From positions 1 to 55,882 of the forward strand of contig VGMN01000010.1 in NCBI GenBank assembly GCA_016866355.1: a stretch of DNA of 55,882 bases, written 5' to 3'. Of this stretch, positions 8,730 through 18,849 are shown one piece after another; position 1 is the first letter of the stretch; each line of letters begins with the position of its first letter. The notes under the pieces are model-generated. The model worked only from the letters and a program-made list of their open reading frames with translations, was not told the DNA's origin and searched no databases. A program made the translations under genes and the position numbers. This stretch comes from Bacteroidota bacterium. Lineage in GTDB: Bacteria; Bacteroidota; Bacteroidia; Chitinophagales; Chitinophagaceae.

Positions 8730-9194
8730 TTAAAGTTTGGAAACAATAGAACGAACCAGCGTGGATTCAAACCCACGACCGACCAAATAATCGATTGTTT
8801 TTTTCTTCCGAATTATATACTGATACTGCTTAAGTGATTCATACTTTTTAACCGCCTGCACCTCCAGCACTTTTTGATACTCCTCCTCTTCAATCTGCTC
8901 CAACGCCTTGCGTATGCAATAGGCGCTGACCTTTCTTTGTTGTAGCTCCAACTTGATATGAATTCGTCCCCAATGTTTAGCCCTCCATTTTCCGCCTGCA
9001 TAGGCAGTAGCAAAACGCTCCTCATTGAGATAATCATCCTGGATTAGTGAGCTAATCAATTCATCGTGAAGCCGGGAAGGACACCCTAATTGAAAGAGTT
9101 TTTCCCGGACCTCCTGGTGAGAACGCTCCTGATAAGCACAGTAATGTCTCAATTTTTGAAGTGCCTGTTCGGGCGTTAATGGCTTTTTATACAT
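8730..9194 (-). CDS. recX: Regulatory protein RecX
   Basis: 154 residues made mostly of helices, with the RecX pattern AYQERSHQEVREKLFQLG near the start, LNEERFATAYAGGKWRAKHWG in the middle, and a C-terminal third repeat. RecX binds RecA filaments and limits their growth. recA is not in the window, which is usual in this phylum. It diverges from dnaN over a 58-bp gap and is followed by the nitrilase-family gene. The ATG lies only 5 bp after a perfect -7 box, so its mRNA may be leaderless. Confidence 0.9.
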   Translation of the reverse strand: MYKKPLTPEQALQKLRHYCAYQERSHQEVREKLFQLGCPSRLHDELISSLIQDDYLNEERFATAYAGGKWRAKHWGRIHIKLELQQRKVSAYCIRKALEQIEEEEYQKVLEVQAVKKYESLKQYQYIIRKKKTIDYLVGRGFESTLVRSIVSKL

Positions 9195-9199
9195 CCCTC

Positions 9200-9207
9200 C
9201 AAATCTA
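9200..9207 (-). promoter_or_regulatory. -7 promoter box of recX
   Basis: On the minus strand TAGATTTG matches TAnnTTTG exactly. Only GAGGG separates it from the ATG, so transcription would start at or beside the start codon. Confidence 0.5.
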
Positions 9208-9252
9208 CCATAAAATCAGTAGTTTCGCCATCAACCTATCAATAGAAATGGT

Positions 9253-10368
9253 ATGAAATTCATTGCGAATTCCTCGGTGCTTTTGAAACAGTTGCAACAC
9301 ATTTCCGGTGTAATCAACACAAACACAGTTTTACCCATTTTGGAGGACTTTTTGTTTGAAGTTGAGAAGAATAAACTAACCGTTGTAGCCACTGACCTGG
9401 AAACGGTGATGCGTGTGCAGCTTGATATTGAGGCTAAAGATACCGGAAAGGTTTGTATCCCTGCCCGTATTTTGATGGACTCTTTAAAAAATATTGGTGA
9501 CCAACCGCTCACGTTCAATATCGACAAGAATTTTGCTATTGAAATCACCAGCGACAATGGAAAGTATAAAGTGATGGGCGAAAATCCAGATAACTTTCCA
9601 AAAGAGCCCAGTGCCGATGATACTACTTCCTTTGAAATGAGTGCAACAGCGCTGCTGAATGCTATCAATAAAACATTATTTGCTACCAGCAACGATGACC
9701 TCCGTCCTGCAATGACAGGCGTGTATTTTGAATTAGATAAAAAAGGATTGCAATGCGTGGCTACAGATGCACACCGACTGGTTCGGTATAAGCGCACCGA
9801 TATCAAATGTCCTAAAGCAGACTCTTTTATTGTTCCCAAAAAGCCATTGAACCTTGTAAAAGCAGCTATCCCTGATACCGAGCAAGCCGTTACCATAAGC
9901 TACAATAGCAATCATTTATTCATTCGGTATGGCACTACGCAAATGAGTTGTCGATTGATTGATGCACGTTTCCCGGATTATAAAGTAGTAATCCCTACTG
10001 GAAATCCCTACACCTTGACTGTAAATAAAGCTGCATTTCAAAGTGCGCTGCGTCGGGTAAGTATTTTCAGTAATAAAAGCACCAATCAGGTGGCATTGAG
10101 TATTACGGGTAGCGAGTTACAATTAGCAGCCCAGGATGTTGATTTTAGTTTTGAAGGGAACGAACGCATGAAATGCCAATATAACGGAGAGGATTTAGTA
10201 ATTGCCTTCAACGCTAAATTTCTAATCGAGATGTTGGGAGCAACTGAAAGTGAAGAAGTAATCATTGAATTATCTACGCCCAATAAAGCAGGAATTCTTA
10301 GACCGTCTGAAATAGAGGAAAATGAAGAACTGCAAATGTTGGTGATGCCGTTGATGCTCAATCAATAA
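9253..10368 (+). CDS. dnaN: DNA polymerase III beta subunit (sliding clamp)
   Basis: 371 residues forming three consecutive clamp domains of about 120 residues each. Recognisable blocks are the N-terminal KFIANSSVLLKQLQHISGVI, RPAMTGVYFE in domain 2, and the C-terminal MLVMPLML that ends the family. The dimeric ring holds the replicative polymerase on DNA and is a platform for repair proteins. dnaA and recF, its frequent partners, are not next to it. It diverges from recX and is followed after 10 bp by a sterol-desaturase-family gene. Confidence 0.97.
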   Translation: MKFIANSSVLLKQLQHISGVINTNTVLPILEDFLFEVEKNKLTVVATDLETVMRVQLDIEAKDTGKVCIPARILMDSLKNIGDQPLTFNIDKNFAIEITSDNGKYKVMGENPDNFPKEPSADDTTSFEMSATALLNAINKTLFATSNDDLRPAMTGVYFELDKKGLQCVATDAHRLVRYKRTDIKCPKADSFIVPKKPLNLVKAAIPDTEQAVTISYNSNHLFIRYGTTQMSCRLIDARFPDYKVVIPTGNPYTLTVNKAAFQSALRRVSIFSNKSTNQVALSITGSELQLAAQDVDFSFEGNERMKCQYNGEDLVIAFNAKFLIEMLGATESEEVIIELSTPNKAGILRPSEIEENEELQMLVMPLMLNQ

Positions 10369-10378
10369 ACCCTTTATC

Positions 10379-11203
10379 ATGTGGCCGGAGTGGATAAACT
10401 ACTTTCAAGATCTTGAGCAACGGCCGGCCGAAAGACTAGCCCTTTTAGTCGGAGGGCTTTTATTTTTTTGGATACTCGAAGGAGCTATTCCACTCTTTCA
10501 ACTTCCGTACCAAAAAGGAAAGCTCAAGCATGCTAGTATCAATTTTGTTTTTACCATTATTCATTTGATCATTCACACGTTACTAGCCATTTTAATTGTG
10601 GCCTTATCTGATTGGTGTAATCAGCAATCATTTGGGCTGGTCTATTGGAGTAATGCCGGAATTGGATTAACCATACTCATTGGTGTTTTAGCACTAGATT
10701 TTAGCAGTTGGCTGGTTCACTGGATCATGCACCAGCAAAAATTTTTATGGCGTTTTCATATTATACATCATAGTGATCAAAAAGTAGATGTAACCACAGG
10801 GCTTCGACATCATCCGGGAGATAGCTTATTAAGAGGACTCTTTTTTTTATTATTGATATTCATTTCAGGTGCGCCCATGTATACGGTGATGATCTATCAA
10901 ACACTGGTAGTAGTGGCCACAGCGTTCACACATGCAAATATTAGCTTGCCTGCTACACTAGATCGATTATTAAGTTGGGTGTTGATTTCTCCCAATATGC
11001 ATAAAGTACATCATCATTGGAAACAACCTTATACCGATAGTAATTATGGTGCGGTTTTTTCAGTGTGGGATCGAGTATTTGGCACTTTTCGTTTTTTGGA
11101 TGCAAAATTAATTCAATACGGAATTAATAGAGATTATCCGAAAGAAAAGGACGAGGACTTATTGAACTTATTGAAAAGTCCTTTTCAAAAACAATCACAC
11201 TAA
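10379..11203 (+). CDS. Sterol desaturase / fatty acid hydroxylase family membrane protein
   Basis: 274 residues with several membrane segments and the histidine clusters that bind a di-iron centre: HWIMH (114-118), HIIHH (127-131), RHH (143-145), and NMHKVHHHW near residue 215. Members use O2 to hydroxylate or desaturate lipids in the membrane. The substrate cannot be told from sequence; in this phylum related proteins have been linked to modification of membrane lipids. It starts 10 bp after dnaN and kdsB follows 9 bp later, so the three may be cotranscribed. Confidence 0.88.
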   Translation: MWPEWINYFQDLEQRPAERLALLVGGLLFFWILEGAIPLFQLPYQKGKLKHASINFVFTIIHLIIHTLLAILIVALSDWCNQQSFGLVYWSNAGIGLTILIGVLALDFSSWLVHWIMHQQKFLWRFHIIHHSDQKVDVTTGLRHHPGDSLLRGLFFLLLIFISGAPMYTVMIYQTLVVVATAFTHANISLPATLDRLLSWVLISPNMHKVHHHWKQPYTDSNYGAVFSVWDRVFGTFRFLDAKLIQYGINRDYPKEKDEDLLNLLKSPFQKQSH

Positions 11204-11212
11204 ACAGCAGGT

Positions 11213-11938
11213 ATGAAAGCCATTGCGTTAATTCCTGCACGGTATGCAGCCAGCCGATTCCCAGGAAAACTGATGCAACCCCTGGGTGATAAAACTGTTA
11301 TTAGACATACGGTGGAAGCTACGCAAGCCACCCTGTTATTTGATGAAGTGATTGTAGTAACAGATAGTGATCAAATAGAAGCAGAAATAAAAAAATTTGG
11401 CGGGGTATGTAAGAGAAGCACCAAAAATTTTGAAAGTGGTACGGATCGGATTGCAGAGATAGCAGCCACGATGGAAGCAGAAATTATTGTAAACGTACAG
11501 GCAGATACCCCATTTATAAAAAAAGAACCCCTTGCTGCATTACTTAAAGCATTTGACACCCCTGGTGTTGCGGTAGCTTCGTTGATGCAGCCCATTCAAC
11601 ATGCTAAATTAGTGCAGGAGCCCAGCGTGGTTAAAGTAGTTACGGACCTCAATAACGATGCCCTTTATTTTAGCAGAAGTCCCATTCCCTATAATCGTGA
11701 TAAAAGCAGCACCACTATATACTACGAACATATTGGTGTATATGCGTTCAGAAAAAAAATACTCCTTGAATTTACTACCTGGCCGGTTTCCAGTTTAGAA
11801 AGCATTGAAAAATTAGAGCAATTACGTTACCTGGAACATGGTGTTAAGATACGAATGGTAAAAACTGATTATAGCAGTATAGCTATTGACACACCAGAAG
11901 ATCTGGTGCGTGCCAATATTCATCTGGCTAACATTTAA
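11213..11938 (+). CDS. kdsB: 3-deoxy-manno-octulosonate cytidylyltransferase
   Basis: 241 residues. The N-terminal ALIPARYAASRFPGKLM block is the nucleotide-binding signature of CMP-Kdo synthetase; NVQADTPFI and YYEHIGVYAFRK complete the fold. The enzyme activates Kdo with CTP for incorporation into lipid A-core, so the organism makes Kdo-containing lipopolysaccharide. Length is normal. It converges with the large outer-membrane protein gene, the stops being only about 5 bp apart. Confidence 0.96.
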   Translation: MKAIALIPARYAASRFPGKLMQPLGDKTVIRHTVEATQATLLFDEVIVVTDSDQIEAEIKKFGGVCKRSTKNFESGTDRIAEIAATMEAEIIVNVQADTPFIKKEPLAALLKAFDTPGVAVASLMQPIQHAKLVQEPSVVKVVTDLNNDALYFSRSPIPYNRDKSSTTIYYEHIGVYAFRKKILLEFTTWPVSSLESIEKLEQLRYLEHGVKIRMVKTDYSSIAIDTPEDLVRANIHLANI

Positions 11939-11944
11939 TTAGTC

Positions 11945-14893
11945 TTAGTTCATACGAACATCACGCATCTCACGCATCATAAAGCGAGGCATACCCGGCA
12001 TAGTTTGTGGCTGCTGTTGTGTTTTACCTCCCATTTTATTGAGGTTGAACAAGAAGCTAACCAGGAAATACCTGCGCAACACCATACTACGTGTATCCTG
12101 TAAATAGTTGTCACCGGCCGTACGAGTAATGCTTTGATTCTGATTGAGCAAATCGTTAGCAGATAGTTTTAACTCACCATTTTTATTTTTAAACAGGAGT
12201 TTGCTTACACTAGCTCCTAACAAGGGAATACTTTGGTTAAAGCCGGCTGCACGTCCTGTGTTAATCAGGTAATCAAAATTAGTGGTGATAATAAAGTTTG
12301 CAGGAAGCTTATAGGTAAGATCTGTATTATAGGTCTGTGTCCAGTAATCTTCGTTGAGCTGCGTATTGATTGAGTAAGCCAATTTGTTATAACCGAGATT
12401 AGCCCGTAAACCAATATCAAATTTATCTTTGTTAATATTGATACCTAGCCCCTGCGTAACCGTGAAAGTTTGTGTGATATTTTCTCTTTTGTTTATTAAG
12501 CTGATATCACGGAGGTAGAGCATGGTGTTAGTGACACTTACATTAGATCCTTTTAACTTAGGATTTTTGAATGGAAGACCTAATGTAAAAAATGAAAACC
12601 CTCTTAGGTAACCATTCACATTGGCGTAGGTTGTAGTTTGCACAGGACCCCTTGTAGTAATACTGTTTACAATACGATTACTAGTAGTGCTGATATTTAC
12701 ATTAGCCGCTACAAAACGGAAAGTGGCCAAGTTAAACGTGTTATATCCCAAGTTTACACTATGTGTAAATTCTTGTTTCAAGTTTGGATTACCGATACGC
12801 ACATTAAGTGTATCAGTTACATCAGGTACATTTTGTAACTGTGTAACAGAGGGTTGGCTAGTACGACCATTGTAAGAAAACCTGAGATTCTTGCTACGCG
12901 AAGGAGTGAAATTAAAATTGGCTGTTGGAAATAAATTAGTGAAATTCTGTTTGATCAATGAATCTTTTCCGGTAGCCGCTTGATAGGTATGATTCTCTAA
13001 CAAAGATTGCTGCAAGCCAACACCCAATTGATAATTATATTTTTTCTCTTGTACACGGAAGTTCAACCCAGCACGATGCGCTACAAATAGGTTTTTAAAT
13101 TCATTGGTTTGAAGCAAATTGGGATTATCATACTTGCCATTGCCCGCATTATAATTAAATGTTTCTTTTTCAGAGCGGCTAAAGTTGTTGGTATAGGCAT
13201 AGTTAATCTCTAACAACTTGTTATTACCAAATGGCTCAGTGTAAGAAGTACTTACTACGTTGTTCCGTGTTTTAGTGGTTTGTGTATACTGTTGATTTTG
13301 AAAGAAGTTAAAAAACGGATTGCCGTCTGGGCGGAAAAACTGATTACTTGAAATTGTTTTTCCATCAGCCTCGCTCATACCTATGGTACTATTTAATCCA
13401 ATGGTAATGGTACGTCCAATTTTTTTGAACTTCCTACGGAACAAAATATTATTATTAAAATTCATTCCATCACGGACATTTGAATTTTGTGAGTTAGTAC
13501 TAATAGCTCTGTAGGAACGCGTGGGAGTCTGCGAAGTAGTCAAACTGGAATCGTAGCTGAGGTTATCAGAATGTTGCAGTGTTAACTGAGGAGTATATAA
13601 AATAGAAGTAAGTGAATCAATCTGATATTCAAACCGAACGTTAAATCGATGGTTTTGATTTAAATTATCAGAACGAGAAGTCCTGTTTTGAAAAGCAGTG
13701 GAGTCGTTTACAAAGAATGTCTGACGAAGTGTGTTTTGCTCTTGCACCGGTCTGGAGTCAGAGAAAAAATAACTCCCGGTAAACTTTGCTTTACCAGCCC
13801 ATTCATTATTGAAATTAAGTCCGGATGAAAGCGAACGAATAATTCCGGTGTTCTGTCCGCCAAAACCACCAAAACCTCCTCCACCGCCACCTCTTCCCAT
13901 GGTAACTATCTGCATTCCGCCACCTCCACCGCCGCCAAAGCCGCCGCCGCCTCCACCAAATCCACCACCTCCTCCTCCGAAACCACCCCCACCTCCGCCA
14001 AAACCACTAAAGCCGCCCATAGTGCTGATGATATCATTAAAAGAGAATCCCTGCTTATTTATATTATTAGCATTAAATAATACTGAAAACCGCTTGTTGC
14101 CATTAAAATTGTTAAAACTTAGATTGCCTTCAAATCGATCGTTACTACCTGCACCAGCTAACGCCCGCGTAAAATAGCCTTTGTTCTTGTCCTTCTTTAA
14201 TTTGATGTTGATGGTTTTGCTTCGGCTTCCGTCATCAATTTTTGTAAACTTCGATTGTTCACTCATATCATCAAACACCTGTACGCTTTCCACCATATCA
14301 GCAGTAAGGTTTTTAGTTGCCAGCTTGGGGTCGTTTCCGAAAAATTCTTTCCCGTCAACAATTATTCGCTGTACCTGTTCGCCCTGCGCTTTTACATTTC
14401 CCTCCTTATCTACTTCCATGCCGGGAATTTTCTTTAGTAAATCTTCCACGGTGGCATTAGGTATTGTTTTGAAACCACTGGTATTAAATTGAACCGTATC
14501 ATTTTTTACTACAATGGGAGACTCTGTAGTAATAACAACACCTTCCATCATTTTATAATCCTTGTTCATTACCAGTGTACCGAGATCAATTATTTTTTTA
14601 TCGGTGGTGATGCTAAAGTTTCGACGAATTTCCTCAAGCCCTTTGCTGCTCACAATAAGACGATAATCACCGGGGAGTAAATTCTTGATTTCAAAACCAC
14701 CTTGCTTAGAGGATAATACAAAACTGGTGAGGGAAGAATCTTTGGTACTTACTACGGATACCGTTGCATCCACAATTGGCTGCTTGGCACTAGAATCAGT
14801 AAGCTGACCCTTGATTACTCCATCGGCCCGCTGGGCCATGACTCCATTTCCAACACACAAAACCAACAGGAGCAAACTGATATATTTTCTCAT
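11945..14893 (-). CDS. Outer-membrane beta-barrel protein, TonB-receptor-like, with poly-Gly insert
   Basis: 982 residues from the ATG at 14893; a longer frame opens at a TTG at 14914. Layout: signal peptide ([16 protein letters not shown], cleaved after GVMA), a carboxypeptidase-regulatory-like domain (about 20-105), a plug-like region containing [16 protein letters not shown], then a long barrel of the outer-membrane beta-barrel family 3 type. A Gly-rich segment with about four GFGGGGG units and a later [13 protein letters not shown] lies in the early barrel part (DNA about 13855-14020). No SusD partner is adjacent. It may transport a substrate or be structural; the ligand is unknown. Confidence 0.88.
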   Translation of the reverse strand: MRKYISLLLLVLCVGNGVMAQRADGVIKGQLTDSSAKQPIVDATVSVVSTKDSSLTSFVLSSKQGGFEIKNLLPGDYRLIVSSKGLEEIRRNFSITTDKKIIDLGTLVMNKDYKMMEGVVITTESPIVVKNDTVQFNTSGFKTIPNATVEDLLKKIPGMEVDKEGNVKAQGEQVQRIIVDGKEFFGNDPKLATKNLTADMVESVQVFDDMSEQSKFTKIDDGSRSKTINIKLKKDKNKGYFTRALAGAGSNDRFEGNLSFNNFNGNKRFSVLFNANNINKQGFSFNDIISTMGGFSGFGGGGGGFGGGGGGFGGGGGGFGGGGGGGMQIVTMGRGGGGGGFGGFGGQNTGIIRSLSSGLNFNNEWAGKAKFTGSYFFSDSRPVQEQNTLRQTFFVNDSTAFQNRTSRSDNLNQNHRFNVRFEYQIDSLTSILYTPQLTLQHSDNLSYDSSLTTSQTPTRSYRAISTNSQNSNVRDGMNFNNNILFRRKFKKIGRTITIGLNSTIGMSEADGKTISSNQFFRPDGNPFFNFFQNQQYTQTTKTRNNVVSTSYTEPFGNNKLLEINYAYTNNFSRSEKETFNYNAGNGKYDNPNLLQTNEFKNLFVAHRAGLNFRVQEKKYNYQLGVGLQQSLLENHTYQAATGKDSLIKQNFTNLFPTANFNFTPSRSKNLRFSYNGRTSQPSVTQLQNVPDVTDTLNVRIGNPNLKQEFTHSVNLGYNTFNLATFRFVAANVNISTTSNRIVNSITTRGPVQTTTYANVNGYLRGFSFFTLGLPFKNPKLKGSNVSVTNTMLYLRDISLINKRENITQTFTVTQGLGININKDKFDIGLRANLGYNKLAYSINTQLNEDYWTQTYNTDLTYKLPANFIITTNFDYLINTGRAAGFNQSIPLLGASVSKLLFKNKNGELKLSANDLLNQNQSITRTAGDNYLQDTRSMVLRRYFLVSFLFNLNKMGGKTQQQPQTMPGMPRFMMREMRDVRMN

Positions 14894-14911
14894 AAACGTA
14901 TTTGAAGTCCG

Positions 14912-14919
14912 CAAAGATA
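14912..14919 (-). promoter_or_regulatory. -7 promoter box of the outer-membrane protein gene
   Basis: TATCTTTG on the minus strand is an exact TAnnTTTG match, 18 bp before the ATG at 14893. This supports the ATG rather than the TTG at 14914, which would overlap the box. Confidence 0.55.
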
Positions 14920-14950
14920 GACGTAAAGGGGCAGGGAAACTTGTTAAAAC

Positions 14951-17900
14951 TTAACTGAATAGATATTCCACGTCTTCGCGGGATAAGCTCTTTACAAAGC
15001 CTGAATCGTCCGTAATAATATCTTTTGCAAGAGCGCGCTTCCGATCTTGCAATTGAAGAATCTTGTCTTCGATACTATCCTTACAGATCATTCGATAAGC
15101 AAAAATATTTTTAGTCTGCCCGATTCGGTGAGTTCTGTCAATGGCTTGTTGCTCTACAGCAGGGTTCCACCAAGGGTCCATGATATAGACATAATCAGCA
15201 GCGGTGAGGTTTAAACCCACACCTCCTGCCTTGAGGGAAATCAGAAATACACGAATCTTATCCTGCTGCTGAAATTGTTGAATAGCCTTTTCTCTCTCTG
15301 GGGCGGTAGTGCTTCCATCAAAATACACATAAGGAATTTCCAGCTCCTCAAGTTTTGTTCTGATCAACGCTAACATGCCTAAAAACTGTGAAAAAACAAG
15401 TGCCTTATGATCACTGATATTTTCTTTTAATTGACGGGCTAACTCATCGAGTTTAATAGAACAATTGGGATATTTTTCCTTTTCATTTAGTATGGCGGGG
15501 GAATCACAGATCTGTCGCAATTTCATCAACCCCTGTAAAATAGCAAGTTGCGTTTTTTGTATTCCTTGCATTTCAATTGATCCTAATATTTGATTTCTAT
15601 AATCATTACGATATGCGTCGTAAATGTCTCTTTGCTCCTGCTCCATCTCGCAGAATAATACCATCTCTTGTTTTTCGGGTAAGTCTTTGGCCACTTGCTC
15701 TTTGGTTCGTCTTAAAATAAAGGGATAAAGAAGCTTTCGGAGATGTTCTTTTCTATCTGGCTCACCAAGTTTATCAATGGGAATAGCAAACTCGTGGCGG
15801 AAAAACTCAACAGATCCCAGCATTCCGGGATTTAGGAAATTCATCTGCGCATAAATATCAAAGGTGTTATTCTGTAAAGGAGTACCACTCATACACAAAC
15901 GATGTTGCGCTTGTAATAATTGAGCGGCGCGCGTAACCTTACTGGTTGGATTTTTAATAGCTTGCGATTCATCTAAAACAGCATAATCAAATTTGAGTGT
16001 ATTCAAAATTTTAATATCACTACGCAACGTGCCATAAGTAGTAATGAGAATATCAAATTGTTCTAATGCTTCTTTATTTCGTATGCGTTGTGGACCATGA
16101 TGAATACGATGTTGCAATGAAGGAGTAAACTTTTTAATTTCATTTTCCCAATTATAGATCAGTGTGGTAGGACAAATTACAATGGCACGAAGTTTCCCCT
16201 CTTGATTTTTGAAATATTCAAGATAAGAAAGTGCTTGTACGGTTTTCCCCAATCCCATATCATCTGCGAGAATACCACCCCAGTTTACCTCTTTAAGGTA
16301 GTTGAGCCACTGATAGCCGGATAACTGGTAAGGACGGAGTACCGGCTGTAAAGATTTGGGTGCTTGAATCTGCTTTATTTGATCAAACTGTCTTAGCTGT
16401 TCATATTTTTCTTCAAGCTTTAACTCCAGCTCCTCCTGATTTTGATTGGCATACAATTCATCTACCACCCCCAAATGATAACGGGAGAGTTTTAAGGTAT
16501 CCGTCTTTCCTTCACCTACTCTAAATAGTAAGGCATACTTTTTTAGCCAATCTTCTGGAAGAATACCTAAGGTACCATCACTTAATTGTACAAATTGTTG
16601 ATTGTTGGCTAAGGCATTTTTAACATCGGCCACAGTGATTTGCTGATTACCAAATGCAATATTCACCTTGGCATCAAACCAATCAGTATGACTACTAATA
16701 AATATTTGAGTTTTGGGCTTAGCCGTATTAAACCGGTAGTGTTGCAAATTTTCAAAACCAAATACTGCGGTCTTGGATTCCTTCATTGCATCAATGAATA
16801 AAAAGAACCAGTTATTACGCAATACCTCCGTGCCCTTTAATGCATAGGTTCCATCCTCAGCATTATGTACAAATCCAGAGTGCAAAGAAGCCAGTCTTTG
16901 TAAGAACAATTCTTCCTTATCACGATTTCTGTGCACAACCATTACCCCCTCTGCCTGCGGAATCAATACGCGATCCCCATCAGTAGGGCCTGCCTCAAAT
17001 CCTTCATACACAAAATTGGGTTTGAACACCAGGTAGTCTCCTTTCTCTGTCAATTGAATTCTTGCTTCGGGATTAACCCCGCGGATTTCTTTAGTGAGTG
17101 ATTTATCAAATCGAACGCTATAGGTACGAGAAATCGGTAAAACAAATTGTTGCATGGTCTGTGTCCAACCCGCTACCGGATAATTGATTTTGCTATCTGG
17201 TAAAAACGTTTCATTCAATTGAATAATCTCTTTGGTTTTCCAGCAATAACAAACACCATTTTGTTCAAACAAGAGCGGGGAGGCACACTCGTTATCTTTT
17301 AAACTTAATTCCAGTGCACCAACCTTCACCTGGGCGTGAACAGTATAGTGTGTATTCTTTTTAATTAGAAACTGAGGAGCTAAATTTTCACTACTCAGCT
17401 CCAGCGACTCCAGGTTAGCTGTTTTAAATGTTTTTCCCAATTTGAGTTGGAACACAAATGGAGAATCCGCTAACTCACGAAATAAACGATGCAATTTAGG
17501 AAGCAGGTACTCTGTAAAAAGCTCTTTTGTTTCATCCGGTAAATCATCTCCTTCCTGATGGATAATATTATCCCAGATTCCCGAAAAAGGAGAATTACGG
17601 CTTACATATTTTTTTACCTCAGCCTCTTGTAATTTTCGTACGGCTTGTAACAATTCACGATCAGACTCATTGATATCATCAACATCTACAAAACGTGAAA
17701 TATCTAATTTTTCCACTCTTCCCGCAAACCCATCATTAGTATGGGTTGGTTCCCCCATCACTGCATCAATTGAAAATCGTGGAAATTCTTTTTTATTAAA
17801 ATTTATAATAACGCCAATCCGACGGGAGGGAACCGCAATGGCAGGGGCCACTATCTCTTCTTCTTTTACCAATGGCTTTGTCGGAAAAAGTACAGGTCTT

Positions 17901-18709
17901 GAAGCTATAACGGGAGCGGCCACTCTTTTTATTCCGGCATCCAATACACGCAAAAAAGGCTTGCCATCCTTATAGGCAAATTCAAACTTACCTGTCAGAT
18001 CATCCTGTAAAGAATAACCATAGGCCTCTAGTAGCTTATTTTTTTCTTTATCCCAATTACGAATGCTGTCAAAATAATTAGCACCATGCGTGTTCAATAA
18101 TTGAAGCAATACAATCACCTTGGGTAAACACAGCGGGTGTTGCGTGTCTTCATAATCACAACTGGTATCAAAACTCCGTTCTTCGTTTTTTCTAATTAAT
18201 ACCTCAATTTCTTTACCCTCTAATGAAACAGTTGCTTTAACGGTCTCATTTTCTGCAAATGCAATGGCCGCTTTTTTTGTGCGTAAATATGTTTCCGCTT
18301 GTGAAAGGATTTGTGGACCACAGAGTAATCGAATATTTTTTAAATCGATGGTTTTCATTTTTACCACCGTATGCCGCTGATCATATTGAATTTGTCCTGT
18401 TTGTAATTGACCCCGATCCAGCAACTCTTGTAACTGAAGCAAGGCGGCTATTTCGTGTCTACAAATATCACCTAGGTTATAGGGGCAAGAGCAACGAAGA
18501 GAAGTAGCACCCGGCTCTTTAAAGTGATGTATATAAACTTTGTAATAGGTACTATAGCTATCATCACGAACCCGAAACGTAGCTGTACCAAACAGCTCAT
18601 CGTACTCAACAAGTTCTACAAATCCTATAGCATGTATTTTTTTCCCACGACGAATTACTTCATCAGTGCCATGTGTATAGATATATTTTACAAGATGCGG
18701 TAGTGCCAC
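14951..18709 (-). CDS. SNF2-family helicase with N-terminal SWIM zinc finger
   Basis: 1252 residues. A SWIM zinc finger (Cys73, Cys75, Cys83, His85 in the CSC...CRH pattern) lies near the N-terminus. A long middle region of unclear fold follows. The Swi2/Snf2 ATPase occupies about residues 780-1240, with Walker A DDMGLGKT near 815, the DEAH-like DESQ near 911, LCMSGTPLQNN, and motif VI QAIDRTHRIGQ. Such bacterial proteins translocate on double-stranded DNA and may remodel protein-DNA complexes or RNA polymerase; the target is unknown. The start is a GTG about 36 bp after a perfect -7 box. It forms a single-gene unit. Confidence 0.92.
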   Translation of the reverse strand: MALPHLVKYIYTHGTDEVIRRGKKIHAIGFVELVEYDELFGTATFRVRDDSYSTYYKVYIHHFKEPGATSLRCSCPYNLGDICRHEIAALLQLQELLDRGQLQTGQIQYDQRHTVVKMKTIDLKNIRLLCGPQILSQAETYLRTKKAAIAFAENETVKATVSLEGKEIEVLIRKNEERSFDTSCDYEDTQHPLCLPKVIVLLQLLNTHGANYFDSIRNWDKEKNKLLEAYGYSLQDDLTGKFEFAYKDGKPFLRVLDAGIKRVAAPVIASRPVLFPTKPLVKEEEIVAPAIAVPSRRIGVIINFNKKEFPRFSIDAVMGEPTHTNDGFAGRVEKLDISRFVDVDDINESDRELLQAVRKLQEAEVKKYVSRNSPFSGIWDNIIHQEGDDLPDETKELFTEYLLPKLHRLFRELADSPFVFQLKLGKTFKTANLESLELSSENLAPQFLIKKNTHYTVHAQVKVGALELSLKDNECASPLLFEQNGVCYCWKTKEIIQLNETFLPDSKINYPVAGWTQTMQQFVLPISRTYSVRFDKSLTKEIRGVNPEARIQLTEKGDYLVFKPNFVYEGFEAGPTDGDRVLIPQAEGVMVVHRNRDKEELFLQRLASLHSGFVHNAEDGTYALKGTEVLRNNWFFLFIDAMKESKTAVFGFENLQHYRFNTAKPKTQIFISSHTDWFDAKVNIAFGNQQITVADVKNALANNQQFVQLSDGTLGILPEDWLKKYALLFRVGEGKTDTLKLSRYHLGVVDELYANQNQEELELKLEEKYEQLRQFDQIKQIQAPKSLQPVLRPYQLSGYQWLNYLKEVNWGGILADDMGLGKTVQALSYLEYFKNQEGKLRAIVICPTTLIYNWENEIKKFTPSLQHRIHHGPQRIRNKEALEQFDILITTYGTLRSDIKILNTLKFDYAVLDESQAIKNPTSKVTRAAQLLQAQHRLCMSGTPLQNNTFDIYAQMNFLNPGMLGSVEFFRHEFAIPIDKLGEPDRKEHLRKLLYPFILRRTKEQVAKDLPEKQEMVLFCEMEQEQRDIYDAYRNDYRNQILGSIEMQGIQKTQLAILQGLMKLRQICDSPAILNEKEKYPNCSIKLDELARQLKENISDHKALVFSQFLGMLALIRTKLEELEIPYVYFDGSTTAPEREKAIQQFQQQDKIRVFLISLKAGGVGLNLTAADYVYIMDPWWNPAVEQQAIDRTHRIGQTKNIFAYRMICKDSIEDKILQLQDRKRALAKDIITDDSGFVKSLSREDVEYLFS

Positions 18710-18745
18710 AATTATCGAGTTACCCCTTGCAAATTGGAGAACCTA

Positions 18746-18753
18746 CAAATCTA
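18746..18753 (-). promoter_or_regulatory. -7 promoter box of the SNF2 helicase gene
   Basis: TAGATTTG on the minus strand matches TAnnTTTG exactly, 36 bp before the GTG start. Confidence 0.5.
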
Positions 18754-18849
18754 AAGGAATAAGCGTCATATTTCCCTGTGGGAAAAAATAAAGAAGCAGA
18801 TAAGTCACAAGCGGATTTCACAAGCGAAAAATTACCTATCTTAGAAGAT

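Noticed and set aside
9231-9896. 221-residue open frame on the minus strand inside dnaN
   Set aside because: Fully antisense to a certain gene; the translation is low-complexity Ser/Phe-rich and has no family features.
13809-14177. Pro-rich open frame opposite the outer-membrane protein gene
   Set aside because: It is the reverse complement of the poly-Gly codons, so the Pro runs are a by-product.
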